Shown here piece after piece: positions 52,052 to 62,401 of a stretch of DNA of 64,000 nucleotides (position 1 is its first letter; the number at the start of each line of letters is the position of its first letter). The position numbers and the translations under genes were made by a program. The notes beneath the pieces are model-generated. The model was given only the letters and a program-made list of their open reading frames with translations, was not told the DNA's origin and did not search any database. Location of the stretch: the NCBI GenBank assembly GCA_044598425.1, contig CP172536.1, positions 2,790,001-2,854,000 on the forward strand. The letters are read 5' to 3'. Origin of the DNA: JAEVLT01 sp044598425. Its GTDB lineage: Bacteria; Bacillota; Bacilli; Bacillales; Cytobacillaceae.

Positions 52052-52861
52052 CTATGACTGAGTTAAAAACCCACTTACTATTGTACCAAACTTTTCTGGT
52101 TCTTCCACATGTATTGCATGTCCGCTATTTTTTATCGTAGTCCTTTTGCAATTTTTCAATACAGCCGCCATCTGAACAGCAATTCGGCAAAATTTTTCAT
52201 CCTTTTCACCGTTTATGAGCAAAACTTCGTTCGTTAGCAGCTTTAAATTTTCCCACCACGATGGCTGGGAGCCAGTTCCCATGCCAAGAAGGCTGTTGGC
52301 AAGCCCGTTTGGCGACTGAGCCAGACGCTGTGTTCTAATCGCAGCTTTGACCTGAACTGGAGTTCCCTTCATTGTTGAAAATAACGGGATTCTTTCCCAA
52401 TAATCGACAAAGTCCTTAATCCCTTTTTCCAATATCATTTCTGCAAGATGACGGTCATTCTTGCGGCGCAGCTTTCTTTCCTCTTCTGTCAAAAGCCCTG
52501 GGGAACTGCTTTCCAAAATCAGCTTCCGAACACGTTCCGGAAAAAGAAGCGAAAAAGTTAAACCAAGCCGGCCGCCCATCGAGTATCCAAGCAAATCAGC
52601 TTTTTCGATTCCCATTTCATCAAGCAGCCGCCGTAAATCATCGGCCACAGACTCAATTGCGTATCGCTCCAGGCCTTGAGGTGATTCTGTTTTTCCGTGA
52701 CCGATAAGATCCGGCATGATTAGCCGCGAATGGCTGCCCCATTGCGAACAAAAAGGCAGCCAGGTCGAGGCGTCGCCTGTAAAACCATGAAGCAATAGAA
52801 GTGGATACCCTTCACCAAAGGTTTCAACATGATAGCGGACACCATTGATTAAATAATCCAT
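52052..52861 (-). CDS. menH: 2-Succinyl-6-hydroxy-2,4-cyclohexadiene-1-carboxylate synthase
   Basis: A 269-residue alpha/beta hydrolase with LLLHGFTGDASTW, the nucleophile elbow LLGYSMGGRLGL and a C-terminal NSGHAIHVEEPEKF carrying the His. It eliminates pyruvate from SEPHCHC to give SHCHC. The ATG at 52861 overlaps the menD stop by one base, so translation is coupled. Confidence 0.93.
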   Translation of the reverse strand: MDYLINGVRYHVETFGEGYPLLLLHGFTGDASTWLPFCSQWGSHSRLIMPDLIGHGKTESPQGLERYAIESVADDLRRLLDEMGIEKADLLGYSMGGRLGLTFSLLFPERVRKLILESSSPGLLTEEERKLRRKNDRHLAEMILEKGIKDFVDYWERIPLFSTMKGTPVQVKAAIRTQRLAQSPNGLANSLLGMGTGSQPSWWENLKLLTNEVLLINGEKDEKFCRIAVQMAAVLKNCKRTTIKNSGHAIHVEEPEKFGTIVSGFLTQS

Positions 52862-54612
52862 CAAGCGTCACCTTTGACAAATTTTGATATTTCCCGGGAA
52901 ACTACCGACCAGATTTCGCGATGTTCCGCTGTATTTTTTTCTCGATCGGTCACAACTTCTATGACATTCAAGCCATGCATATTTCTGGAGCCCTTCATTG
53001 CTGATTGGAATCCAGCTAAACCTGTGATCGTGGTGAACTTTCCGCCGTACATCCGAACCACATGCTCGAACTCTAAATTTAACGGGGTTCCAAACAATTG
53101 TTCAAAATTCTTCCGATGTTCTGCTTGCGGCAAAAACGAAAAAATACCCCCGCCATTGTTATTCACTAGAATAATGGTAACATCCAAATCGTATAATTTT
53201 GCCGGAAGCAATCCGTTTAAATCATGGAAAAAAGTTAAATCCCCGATCAAAAGATAAAGCGGCTTAAAATAAAGCGAAGCACCTAATGCGGTTGAAATGG
53301 TTCCATCAATTCCATTTACACCACGGTTTGCCAGAATCTTGATTGATTTATGATTATTTAGGAAGAAACTGTCGATATCGCGAATCGGCATGCTATTGCC
53401 AACAAAAAGGGTCGCTTCATCCGGAAGCAGGTCAACAAGCTCATAAAATAGCCTGCTTTCATTAAAATCAGTGAAATCCCTTATCATCGTCATATTCTCT
53501 TTTGTCAATTGGTTCACATTCTGCCATTTTTCAATAAAGTCATTATCAGTCTTTCGTTCGACATACTCAGCGACCTGCTTGCAAAATTCAGTTTCATCGC
53601 AATAAACCATATCCGTTGACAACACGGCCGGATCGCGCCAGCCGCCGCCGCCATCTACAACAAATTGAACAGCTTGATGGTTTTCTTTTAAAAAGATGGT
53701 CAGTGCCTTGGAAACGGGCATGGCGCCAAACCTTAAGACCACATCCGGTTTTAAAATTTCCTTTGCCACGTCATTGCGTAAAAACGTATCGTACGTTTCA
53801 ATGATCATTTCTTGAGCATGGCTCCCGCTTCGCAACTGGGATAAAGGGTCCGCAATAATCGGATAATGCAATTTCTCCGCCAGTCCGGTTACCGCATCAG
53901 CAAATGCTTCGTCCGCAAGCTGCCCACATACGATAATCCCTTTTTCAAAATTATTTAATGTTTGCGCGATCGCTTGAAGTTCGTCCTGGCCAATGGTTAA
54001 TTTGCTAGGATGAATGTTCACATAGCGCGTTGGCCGTTCTGTAAGCGCAAACAGATTTTCATCCATTTTTGGAACTAACGGTTCGCGGAACGGAAAGTTT
54101 AAATGTACCGGACCGGCCGGGGACTGGTTAGCAATCGCTGCTGCCCGGGCACAAACCGTTCGCACATAGCGAAGCATTTCGCTGCTTTTTTCCGGTAAAG
54201 CCATTTCCACAAACCATTTTACATGCTGTCCGTAAAGCTGGATTTGATCAATTGCCTGTGGCGCCCCAACATCCCGAAGTTCATGCGGACGGTCGGCCGT
54301 AAGCACAAGCAAAGGAACACGGGAATAATATGCCTCGACAATTGCCGGGTAATAATTGGCCGCGGCCGTTCCGGATGTGCAGAGCATGGCAACAGGTCTT
54401 TCAGAGGCTTTTGCTAAACCTAATGCGAAAAATGCCGCAGACCGTTCATCCACATGAATGTGAAGATGTAAGTCCGGATGCTCGGCCATCACCATCGCCA
54501 TCGGGGTAGACCGTGAGCCGGGGCTGACGACTACATCCGTAACTCCCGTTTGCACTAACTCGGCTACAAAAGCCGCAGTATAAGCCGTTAAAGCTTCTTG
54601 ATGATGACTCAT
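52861..54612 (-). CDS. menD: SEPHCHC synthase (MenD), thiamine diphosphate enzyme
   Basis: A 583-residue ThDP enzyme that condenses isochorismate with 2-oxoglutarate. It has VSPGSRSTPMAMVMAEHPD and DERSAAFFALGLAKASERP at the N-terminus, GNSMPIRDID in the middle and the ThDP/Mg segment LLIGDLTFFHDLNGL with NNGGGIFSFLPQ. The ATG at 54612 uses GGAGG inside the menF stop region. Confidence 0.96.
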   Translation of the reverse strand: MSHHQEALTAYTAAFVAELVQTGVTDVVVSPGSRSTPMAMVMAEHPDLHLHIHVDERSAAFFALGLAKASERPVAMLCTSGTAAANYYPAIVEAYYSRVPLLVLTADRPHELRDVGAPQAIDQIQLYGQHVKWFVEMALPEKSSEMLRYVRTVCARAAAIANQSPAGPVHLNFPFREPLVPKMDENLFALTERPTRYVNIHPSKLTIGQDELQAIAQTLNNFEKGIIVCGQLADEAFADAVTGLAEKLHYPIIADPLSQLRSGSHAQEMIIETYDTFLRNDVAKEILKPDVVLRFGAMPVSKALTIFLKENHQAVQFVVDGGGGWRDPAVLSTDMVYCDETEFCKQVAEYVERKTDNDFIEKWQNVNQLTKENMTMIRDFTDFNESRLFYELVDLLPDEATLFVGNSMPIRDIDSFFLNNHKSIKILANRGVNGIDGTISTALGASLYFKPLYLLIGDLTFFHDLNGLLPAKLYDLDVTIILVNNNGGGIFSFLPQAEHRKNFEQLFGTPLNLEFEHVVRMYGGKFTTITGLAGFQSAMKGSRNMHGLNVIEVVTDREKNTAEHREIWSVVSREISKFVKGDA

Positions 54613-54613
54613 A

Positions 54614-56017
54614 TTATTTTCCTCCAAGTGCTCGAAGCATTGGTCTAAACTTCAAACCTGTTTCTAAATATTCACTTTCTGAATTCGAATTGGCGACAAC
54701 TCCACAGCCGGCAAAAAGGGATGCTTCGTTTCCTTGAACCAGCCCTGATCGAATCGAGACGGCAAATTCACCATTTCCTTTATAATCCATCCAGCCGAGC
54801 GGTGCAGCATAAAAACCGCGATCCAACTCTTCTACTTGGCGAATTTTCTCAACCGCTTCCTTTTTTGGCAATCCGCCGAGAGCCGGCGTGGGATGTAATC
54901 TTTCAACAAACAGTAGCAGCGAAGTCTCCTTCTTGCTTTTTCCAATAACTGGTGTATAGAGATGCTGGATATCCCGCATTTTCATTAATTGCGGCTTGTC
55001 CGGCAAAATCACCTGTTCGCACGATTCTTCCAGCGCTTCCTTGATCATCTCGACAACGTATTGGTGTTCCACTAAGTTTTTGTGGTCATTCAGCAGCTCT
55101 TCGCCTAAAGCGTGATCCTCCGCTTCCGTTCGGCCTCTTGAAATCGAGCCGGCGAGACATGTCGAAAAAACATCGTTTTCCTGCTTTTTTACAAGCCGTT
55201 CTGGAGATGCGCCAATAAAGCAATCACCATTCGCTTCAAAGGCAAAAATAAAACTTTCCTGCTGCTCTTTTAACAAGCGAAACAGCACAGACTCAGCTTC
55301 AATGGTATGATCAAAATAAAGCCTTAATTCCCGGGCCAGTACTACTTTTTTCAGTGAACCTCCGGACGTCAAATCATTAACGATTTCATCAACAGAGGCC
55401 TTCCATTCATTTGGGGAGATCTCCTCCGTTTTAATGAGATTAGCGCTGGTGGTTGCCGGTCTATGCTTGAGTGATGTCAACAATTGATTTCTTTCGCTTG
55501 TAACCTTTTGCAGCAGCTCAAGATCATCATGCTGGGTACAGACAATATTGGTGGTTAAATAAGTCTTTCCCTTAATAATACTTAACATGTATTGGGGTAT
55601 ATGAAATAACGAATCAGCAAATTTTGACCATAGGCCCGTTTTCGGCTTATACGGATCAAACGAAAATCCGCCAAACATCAACGGTCCAACGGCATTTTCC
55701 GCAAACGGATTGAGAATGATACTTTCTTTCAAAAAATCCTTCCAATTTTTTTCAACATAAAAAAAACGGTCAAAAGCGTCATCCGATTGGATTTGTTTTG
55801 CGATTCCAATGCCGGCAAGAATGATCTCATCCGAAGGATCTTTCCAAAAAAACCGTTCGCCAAAGTAATTTTGCTTCCCAATTTGAAAAAAGAATAAGGG
55901 ATCTGTCGGCTCTACTTGATGAACTTCACTTAGCAAAATTGGCCGCCCCAATTGCTTTGCCCGGTTGATTGCACAAACGCCCTTTTCGATTAATTCCGTT
56001 TCCTGAATGGTAACCAA
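54614..56017 (-). CDS. menF: Isochorismate synthase
   Basis: A 467-residue chorismate-utilising enzyme and the first gene of the menaquinone operon. The C-terminal catalytic domain contains KKVVLARELRLYF, FIGASPERLVKK, RLHPTPALGGLPKKEA and FAGCGVVANSNSESEYLETG. The start is TTG at 56017 with GGAGGG 7 nt upstream. A small hairpin (ACAGTC/GACTGT, 56033-56050) lies next to the ribosome site. A salicylate or siderophore isochorismate synthase would look similar, but the context is menaquinone. Confidence 0.94.
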   Translation of the reverse strand: MVTIQETELIEKGVCAINRAKQLGRPILLSEVHQVEPTDPLFFFQIGKQNYFGERFFWKDPSDEIILAGIGIAKQIQSDDAFDRFFYVEKNWKDFLKESIILNPFAENAVGPLMFGGFSFDPYKPKTGLWSKFADSLFHIPQYMLSIIKGKTYLTTNIVCTQHDDLELLQKVTSERNQLLTSLKHRPATTSANLIKTEEISPNEWKASVDEIVNDLTSGGSLKKVVLARELRLYFDHTIEAESVLFRLLKEQQESFIFAFEANGDCFIGASPERLVKKQENDVFSTCLAGSISRGRTEAEDHALGEELLNDHKNLVEHQYVVEMIKEALEESCEQVILPDKPQLMKMRDIQHLYTPVIGKSKKETSLLLFVERLHPTPALGGLPKKEAVEKIRQVEELDRGFYAAPLGWMDYKGNGEFAVSIRSGLVQGNEASLFAGCGVVANSNSESEYLETGLKFRPMLRALGGK

Positions 56018-56253
56018 AAAAATCCCTCCAAAACAGTCATTGAAGACTGTGATCCATTCATGTACAGCTTATTTTAAGATACTACTCTCATTGGAATGAT
56101 GTCAATAACTCGGACTCTTAAAAGACTAGTTCATTCCTTATTATATATTTTTATGGATAAAACCGGATTTATCGAATTATTCTTATTTCCTCATTTCGCA
56201 ACCAGGAATAAACAAATGAGGATGATCTTTGCTAATCAGCTAGCAGAAAGTCA

Positions 56254-56282
56254 TTGACACTGTGAGAATCATTCCCTAAACT
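56254..56282 (+). promoter_or_regulatory. Predicted sigma-A promoter of menA
   Basis: TTGACA (56254) and TAAACT (56277) are separated by exactly 17 bp. The 343-bp gap between menF and menA otherwise holds only AT-rich sequence. Confidence 0.7.
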
Positions 56283-56360
56283 AAGTTTTGGGAAAATGTC
56301 ATGATTTATATTTCAGGTAACCTAAATAGATAGAGAGAAAATTTTAAAGGGGGAGAATCT

Positions 56361-57296
56361 ATGCAGCCGGATGTACGGTCCAATTCCAATCCAAGCGTCG
56401 AGGCGAATCGCGGTTTCCAAGTGTGGTGGCAAATGACGCGCCCGCATACATTAACGGCGTCGTTCGTTCCTGTTTTGCTTGGCACCGCTCTTGCATTACG
56501 ATATGGCAAAATCAACTTTGGCCTTTTCTTTGCGATGTTGCTTGCAAGCCTGCTGATTCAGGCGGCAACAAATATGTTTAACGAGTACTATGACTATAAG
56601 CGCGGGCTTGATACCGAGCATTCCGTTGGAATAGGCGGATCCATTGTTCGTGACGGCATTAAGCCGGCAACCGTTATGAAAATTGCGTTAAGTTTTTATG
56701 GGATCTCCTTGCTATTAGGAGTTTACATTTGCATAAACAGCAGCTGGTGGCTGGCTTTAATTGGGGCATTTAGTATGGCAGTCGGTTATTTTTATACTGG
56801 AGGACCCGTTCCAATTGCCTATACTCCATTTGGCGAGCTGGTTGCCGGTTTCTTTATGGGTATGCTGATTGTCTTAATTGCGTTCTTTATTCAAACGGGA
56901 ACAGTTGATACGACAAGCCTGCTCGTTTCCATTCCAATCATGATTCTTGTTGGAGAAATTCTGTTATCAAATAATATTCGCGATCTTGACGGCGATAAAG
57001 AAAACGGCCGCAAGACGCTCGCGATCCTTTTAGGCAAAAAAAGAGCCATCTATTTATTGGCTTGTCTTTTTACTTTATCCTATCTTTGGGCATTGTTTCT
57101 GATTGTTACCGGTGTTGCCCCTGCATGGATTGCCATCGTAATCCTAAGCGCGCCGAAAGCAGTCAAAGCTACTCAAGGTTTTATTAGAAATAACTTGCCG
57201 GTTCATATGGCTCCAGCCATGAAAGCAACCGCGCAAACCAATACCTTTTTTGGATTCTTGCTTGCATTCGGATTGTTTATTGGACATTATTTTTAA
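56361..57296 (+). CDS. menA: 1,4-Dihydroxy-2-naphthoate polyprenyltransferase
   Basis: A 311-residue UbiA-family membrane enzyme with about eight to nine helices. Asp-rich motifs are NMFNEYYDYKRGLDTEHS and NNIRDLDGDKENGRKTLA, which bind the prenyl diphosphate through Mg. It prenylates DHNA to demethylmenaquinone. AAAGGGGGAG precedes the ATG. It is divergent from menF. Confidence 0.95.
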   Translation: MQPDVRSNSNPSVEANRGFQVWWQMTRPHTLTASFVPVLLGTALALRYGKINFGLFFAMLLASLLIQAATNMFNEYYDYKRGLDTEHSVGIGGSIVRDGIKPATVMKIALSFYGISLLLGVYICINSSWWLALIGAFSMAVGYFYTGGPVPIAYTPFGELVAGFFMGMLIVLIAFFIQTGTVDTTSLLVSIPIMILVGEILLSNNIRDLDGDKENGRKTLAILLGKKRAIYLLACLFTLSYLWALFLIVTGVAPAWIAIVILSAPKAVKATQGFIRNNLPVHMAPAMKATAQTNTFFGFLLAFGLFIGHYF

Positions 57297-57339
57297 AAAA
57301 AAGAGCTCCTGCCGTTGTGGCAATGGAGCTCTTTTTTTT
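57297..57339. terminator. Bidirectional terminator between menA and the glg operon
   Basis: AAAAAAGAGCTCC and GGAGCTCTTTTTTTT form a strong stem around a 15-nt loop, with T runs on both strands. Confidence 0.9.
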
Positions 57340-57375
57340 GCTCTACTAAGTTTTCGTATCTAAATTCTGAAATTA

Positions 57376-57444
57376 TCAGCGGTTTTCTGCAACATGATGA
57401 ACGAATTCGCTAAATACGGATAACCCGCTGAAAACTGTCTTCAT
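57376..57444 (-). CDS. Candidate 22-residue peptide gene overlapping the glgP stop
   Basis: The ATG at 57444 overlaps the glgP TGA as ATGA, with CAGGTGAAGCG just upstream as a possible ribosome site. The frame encodes MKTVFSGLSVFSEFVHHVAE-NR and stops at 57376. CAGCGG and CCGCTG near its two ends could form a stem. The peptide may be a translationally coupled product or a chance frame. No similar peptide is recognised. Confidence 0.4.
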   Translation of the reverse strand: MKTVFSGLSVFSEFVHHVAENR

Positions 57445-59840
57445 CGCTTCACCTGTCTAACTCCCCAAATCCCGTCCGCATATTCCTGTATTGTCCGATC
57501 GCTTGAAAAATAACCAGCATGGGCAATATTGACCAGACTTTTCCGATACCATTCCGATTGATTTTTATACGATTGCCCCACTTGCTTTTGAATTTCAGCA
57601 TAAGCGGAGAAATCCCTTAGCACAAAAAACTGATCATTTTCAGCCAACAGCGAATCAAAAATAGGTTCAAACTCATTATGAACATCTGGGAAAAACCCAT
57701 TTACAAGTTGATCCACCACCTGTTTAATACGATTATCATGATGGTAATATTCAATCGACTGATAGCCGCCGAATTGGCTGTAATGCAAAACCTCGTCCGC
57801 CGTTAGCCCAAACGTAAAAATGTTCTCGTCCCCTACAAGCTCGCGAATTTCAACATTCGCCCCATCCAATGTTCCCACTGTCAGAGCGCCGTTCAGCATA
57901 AACTTCATATTGCCCGTACCTGAGGCTTCTTTTGAGGCTGTGGAAATTTGCTCACTGATATCAGCCGCCGGAAAAACCTTTTCCGCCAGCGACACACGGT
58001 AATTTTCAAGAAAAATGACTTTCATCCGCTCAGCAACCAGCGGATCATTGTTCACTTTTTGGGCAACCGTATTAATCAACTTAATGATTTTTTTAGCATA
58101 ATAATAACCAGGCGAGGCTTTGGCTCCAAAAATAAATACCCTTGGCGTCATCTCAAAGCTCGAGTCTTCTTTCAACCGGTTGTATTGATGCATAATATGC
58201 AAAACATTTAAAAGCTGCCTTTTATAGGCGTGAAGCCTTTTGACCTGAACATCAAAAATCGCTTCGGAATCAACCTGCATGCCTGTTTGCTTAAAAATCA
58301 GATTGGCAAGCCGCTGTTTATTGGCAATTTTAATTTTATGCAATTGTCCGAGAAACGAAAGATCGTCCTTCCTTTCAAGCAATCGCACAAGCTCCCCCGG
58401 TGATTGCGCCCACGATGAACCGATGGTATCGGTAATCAGTGCCGATAGCTGCGGGTTTGCTTTTAACAGCCAGCGGCGATGGGCAATTCCATTCGTTTTA
58501 TTATTAAATTTCTCAGGAAACAACTGATAAAATTCCTTCATTTCCCGATGTTTTAAAATTTCTGTATGAAGTTTGGCCACTCCATTCACGCTAAAGCTGC
58601 CAACAACCGCTAAATGTGCCATCTTTACTTGATCATGGGCAATAATGGCTAAATTTTCAATCCGGTTCCAGTCTCCGGGATACCGTTCCCATAAATCCCT
58701 GCAGAAACGCTCATTAATTTCTGCAACAATCTGATAAATCCGCGGCAAAAGAGGCTGAAAAATCCGGATCGGCCATTTTTCCAACGCTTCCGTTAAGGTA
58801 GTATGATTGGTATAGGAAATCGTCCGGCTGGTAATTTCCCAAGCTTCCTCCCAGCCCAGTCCTTCTTCATCCAGCAAAATTCGCATTAATTCAGGGATCG
58901 CCAGCACCGGATGGGTATCATTGATATGAACACACACATATTCATTTAAGTTAGCCAAATGTCCATGCTGTTTCCGATGATGATGTAAAATTGTCTGCAG
59001 ACTCGCTGAAACCAAGAAGTATTGCTGCTTCAGACGTAAGATTTTTCCTTCATCATGCGTATCATCAGGATACAATAGCTCTGAAACAGACTCAGTTTCA
59101 CGCTTGTATTTTAATATGTCTTTGTTCACAGGAAACTGCGATGGCTCGGCACTCCAGAGCCTCAACATATTCACTGTCTTTGTTTGAAAGCCAATCACCG
59201 GAATATCATGGGGTACCGCGGTAATGGTCTCAGCATGGATATGATCAAACATGAGACGGCCGTTGACCTCTTTCATTTCGACCTCTCCCCAAAAAGATAC
59301 TTTAACGGAGAGGTCTGGTTTGCGGACTTCCCAAACATTGCCGCCGCGAAGCCATTGTTCCGGAAGCTCTACCTGATACCCATCAACAAACTTTTGTTCA
59401 AACAATCCATGCTTATAGCGGATCCCATACCCATGGCCAGGCAGATCAAGGGATGCAAGCGAGTCAAGGAAACAAGCAGCCAACCTTCCTAAACCGCCGT
59501 TGCCTAAGCCAGCATCCGCTTCCATCTCTTCAATCTCTCCCAAATCAATCCTAAGCTGCTGCAAGCCTTCTTCAACCGTCTCTTCAATACCGAGATTAAT
59601 CAAATTTTGCCTTAAAAGCTTGCCCAACAAATACTCAATCGACAAATAATACACTTGTTTTTCATTGGTCTTGCGATTTTGCTCATTTGTCCGTATCCAA
59701 TCATTGCTAACATACTCGCGGATCATCTGACCAAGTGTTTGATACTGATCCATTGCCGTGCTTTCCGCAAAACTTTTTCCGCATAACATTTCCAGTCTCT
59801 TTAAAAAGGTTGCTTTAAACGCTGTTATGCTAGAAAACAT
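57441..59840 (-). CDS. glgP: Glycogen phosphorylase
   Basis: A 799-residue PLP enzyme from the ATG at 59840 (AGGAG upstream; a GTG three codons earlier sits in the ribosome site). It has AGLGNGGLGRLAACFLDSLA near the N-terminus and the PLP-Lys region EASGTGNMKFMLNGALTVGT with DGANVEI. It releases glucose-1-phosphate from glycogen. Its start overlaps the glgA stop; it is the last enzyme gene of glgBCDAP. Confidence 0.97.
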   Translation of the reverse strand: MFSSITAFKATFLKRLEMLCGKSFAESTAMDQYQTLGQMIREYVSNDWIRTNEQNRKTNEKQVYYLSIEYLLGKLLRQNLINLGIEETVEEGLQQLRIDLGEIEEMEADAGLGNGGLGRLAACFLDSLASLDLPGHGYGIRYKHGLFEQKFVDGYQVELPEQWLRGGNVWEVRKPDLSVKVSFWGEVEMKEVNGRLMFDHIHAETITAVPHDIPVIGFQTKTVNMLRLWSAEPSQFPVNKDILKYKRETESVSELLYPDDTHDEGKILRLKQQYFLVSASLQTILHHHRKQHGHLANLNEYVCVHINDTHPVLAIPELMRILLDEEGLGWEEAWEITSRTISYTNHTTLTEALEKWPIRIFQPLLPRIYQIVAEINERFCRDLWERYPGDWNRIENLAIIAHDQVKMAHLAVVGSFSVNGVAKLHTEILKHREMKEFYQLFPEKFNNKTNGIAHRRWLLKANPQLSALITDTIGSSWAQSPGELVRLLERKDDLSFLGQLHKIKIANKQRLANLIFKQTGMQVDSEAIFDVQVKRLHAYKRQLLNVLHIMHQYNRLKEDSSFEMTPRVFIFGAKASPGYYYAKKIIKLINTVAQKVNNDPLVAERMKVIFLENYRVSLAEKVFPAADISEQISTASKEASGTGNMKFMLNGALTVGTLDGANVEIRELVGDENIFTFGLTADEVLHYSQFGGYQSIEYYHHDNRIKQVVDQLVNGFFPDVHNEFEPIFDSLLAENDQFFVLRDFSAYAEIQKQVGQSYKNQSEWYRKSLVNIAHAGYFSSDRTIQEYADGIWGVRQVKR

Positions 59841-61281
59841 GGGTTTCACTCCTCGTAAGCAAATCTGAGTACAGTTGATTATATTGAAAAGCTGACTGCG
59901 CCCAGCTATAATCCATTGTCATGGCATTCTTTACAATTACTGGCCAAGCCGATCGATCATGATAAAAGTGAATTGCTCTTCGGATCGTGTAGAGCATGTC
60001 GTGGGCATTAAAGTTTGCGAAGGAAAATCCGTTCCCTTCGTTCATAAATTCATTCCAGGAGGTAACGGTATCATTTAATCCGCCAATTTCCCGCACAATC
60101 GGAACCGCACCGTATTTCATGGCGATCAGCTGGCCAAGACCGCATGGTTCGAACAGCGAAGGCATTAAAAATAAATCCGCCGCTGCATACAGCCTGTGGG
60201 CCAGTCTTTCATCAAAACCAAGGTGCACGTTCATTTTTGTTGGGAATTGCTGCGCTGAATGCCATAGAAAATGCTCATACTCATAATCGCCCGACCCAAG
60301 GACCACTATTTGGACATCCTCCTGAAGGATTTCCAGCAGAACACGTTTTATGAGATCAAGCCCTTTTTGTTTTGTCAGCCTTGAAATCATCACAATCAAA
60401 GGGGTATTTTCATTTTCCGGCAGCTGGAAAAGCTGTTGAATTGCCTTTTTATTAGCAGCTTTCCCGGTAAAATTATGATAGTCATATGTCTGATCGATCA
60501 ATGAATCATGCTTTGGATCATAGAAATCCTCATCAATTCCGTTTAAGATGCCCAATAAGTCTTCCTCTCTTGACCTCAGTAATCCATCTAATTTTTCACC
60601 GTATGTAGGTGTTTGAATTTCCTGCCTATAAGAAGGGCTGACCGTGGTAATTTTATCTCCGGCCACTAGCGCTCCTTTCATGAAATTAATGTTGCCGAAA
60701 AATTCAAGATGTTCTGTCCGAAAAGAATCATCTCCAAGGTCAAGCAAATCTCTCAGCGTTTCTTTTGGAAAAATCCCTTGGAATTGAAGATTATGAATGG
60801 TAAAAACAGTCCTGATCTGACCATAATTTTTCCGCTTATAATATTCTACTCTTAATAAATACGGAATCATCGCCGTATGCCAATCATGGCAGTGAAGTAC
60901 ATCCGGAAAAAAGTCAAGCTGGACTAAACTTTCTAAAACAGTGCGAGTAAAATAAGCAAACCGCTCTCCATCATCATAAAAGCCGTATAAGCGATCACGG
61001 TTAAAATAATATTCATTATCAATAAAATAATACGTAATACCTTGATACTCGAGCTCTTCAATCCCGCAATATTGATTTCTCCAGCCAACGGAAACGGTAA
61101 ACTCCTTCACTTTTCTCATTTCCGATTTAAACTTTCCTGCAATGGTTCCGTATTTTGGCAGCATCACTCGCACATCGGTCCCCAGCATTTTTAATTCTTT
61201 TGGAAGAGAACCAGCAACATCGGCTAGTCCTCCCGTTTTTACAAATGGACCACATTCTGAAACAGCAAATAAAACTTTCAC
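59830..61281 (-). CDS. glgA: Glycogen synthase (ADP-glucose)
   Basis: A 483-residue GT5 glycosyltransferase beginning VKVLFAVSECGPFVKTGGLA, with KTGGLADVAGSLP as the ADP-glucose-binding motif and FEPCGLGQLIAMKYG near the C-terminus. The GTG start overlaps the glgD stop, so translation is coupled. Confidence 0.96.
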   Translation of the reverse strand: MKVLFAVSECGPFVKTGGLADVAGSLPKELKMLGTDVRVMLPKYGTIAGKFKSEMRKVKEFTVSVGWRNQYCGIEELEYQGITYYFIDNEYYFNRDRLYGFYDDGERFAYFTRTVLESLVQLDFFPDVLHCHDWHTAMIPYLLRVEYYKRKNYGQIRTVFTIHNLQFQGIFPKETLRDLLDLGDDSFRTEHLEFFGNINFMKGALVAGDKITTVSPSYRQEIQTPTYGEKLDGLLRSREEDLLGILNGIDEDFYDPKHDSLIDQTYDYHNFTGKAANKKAIQQLFQLPENENTPLIVMISRLTKQKGLDLIKRVLLEILQEDVQIVVLGSGDYEYEHFLWHSAQQFPTKMNVHLGFDERLAHRLYAAADLFLMPSLFEPCGLGQLIAMKYGAVPIVREIGGLNDTVTSWNEFMNEGNGFSFANFNAHDMLYTIRRAIHFYHDRSAWPVIVKNAMTMDYSWAQSAFQYNQLYSDLLTRSETHVF

Positions 61282-62309
61282 GAATTCATCAACGCTCCTT
61301 GAACCGTACTTTTTGGAATTACATAAGGGGCCGCGGCTGTTCCTGTTAACACCGTACTCTCTTCAATTTTTACATCTTTATCCAGAATGACGGAATCAAG
61401 GTAGCAATTCTCACCAATTTGGCACTTTTGCATGATGATACAATTTTTTAAAACGGCTCCATTGCCGATTCTCACGCCTCTTGAAATAATACTGTTCTCA
61501 ACTTTTCCATTTATTAAGCAGCCGTTGGCAACCATCGAATTTTTGATCTCTGCTCCTTTAAGGTAACGGGTTGGAGGCTCATCCTTTACCTTTGTTAAAA
61601 TCGGCTGCTCTTTAATGAAAACCTTTTTCCATAACTCTGGCTTTAATAATTCCATACTCGTCGAATAATAGCTGTGGATAGAGTCGACCATCGCAGTATA
61701 ACCACGATAATGATAGTGACAAATAGCATAAGAATGATAAAGATCGTTGACAACATCCTTCATGCACGTATATCCCGTTTCATTTCTTGTTTCAATTAAT
61801 TTGATCAATAGTGAAGTTTTGATCAAATACATTTCCAATGATTGGCCTTCCTCGTTTACGATTTCAGTCACATCGCATTCCGAAGCAATATGCCATTTTA
61901 GCAGCGAGGTGAAATTCATATTAAAAACAGTATAGCAATTCGTAATTAACGAATATTCCTGAGTGCTTCTGTAGAAATAGTCCAAATTGGCAGCAAAATG
62001 ATGAAAGGAGCCGATCCCATTATATTCATAATCGACAAGAGGTGATGGAAAAAAGAACAAGCCATCCCGCTTTCGATTTAAACCCCAATTTTTCCCTGAA
62101 CCTAAATGATCCATTAACGAACGATATTGCAGTTTTGGAAAAATCGCTACGCTTCTGATTCCTGAATTGACCATATTTGACAGGACAAAATCGATGATCC
62201 GATACCTGCCCGCAAACGGAAGTGCAGCAAGCGACCGGTGGTCAACCAGATCTTTTAAATCATCATGATAAGTCGTTGCATCTATAACACCTAACAGCTT
62301 TTTCTTCAA
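61278..62309 (-). CDS. glgD: ADP-glucose pyrophosphorylase regulatory-type subunit GlgD
   Basis: A 343-residue protein, TTG start with AGGAGGG upstream. It keeps the nucleotidyltransferase fold (FAGRYRIIDFVLSNMVNSGI) and the C-terminal left-handed beta-helix (NGKVENSIISRGVRIGNGA). It lacks the N-terminal GGxGxRL catalytic loop present in GlgC, as expected for GlgD, which forms a heteromer with GlgC and tunes its activity. Confidence 0.94.
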   Translation of the reverse strand: MKKKLLGVIDATTYHDDLKDLVDHRSLAALPFAGRYRIIDFVLSNMVNSGIRSVAIFPKLQYRSLMDHLGSGKNWGLNRKRDGLFFFPSPLVDYEYNGIGSFHHFAANLDYFYRSTQEYSLITNCYTVFNMNFTSLLKWHIASECDVTEIVNEEGQSLEMYLIKTSLLIKLIETRNETGYTCMKDVVNDLYHSYAICHYHYRGYTAMVDSIHSYYSTSMELLKPELWKKVFIKEQPILTKVKDEPPTRYLKGAEIKNSMVANGCLINGKVENSIISRGVRIGNGAVLKNCIIMQKCQIGENCYLDSVILDKDVKIEESTVLTGTAAAPYVIPKSTVQGALMNS

Positions 62310-62401
62310 ATAGAGTCCCTCCTGATTTGTTTAAAGCTTTTAGTAAATGTGGAAATGCATAAGCGCAGCAAAAACTAGTGAACAGTGGCGCTTCCGCTTT
62401 T

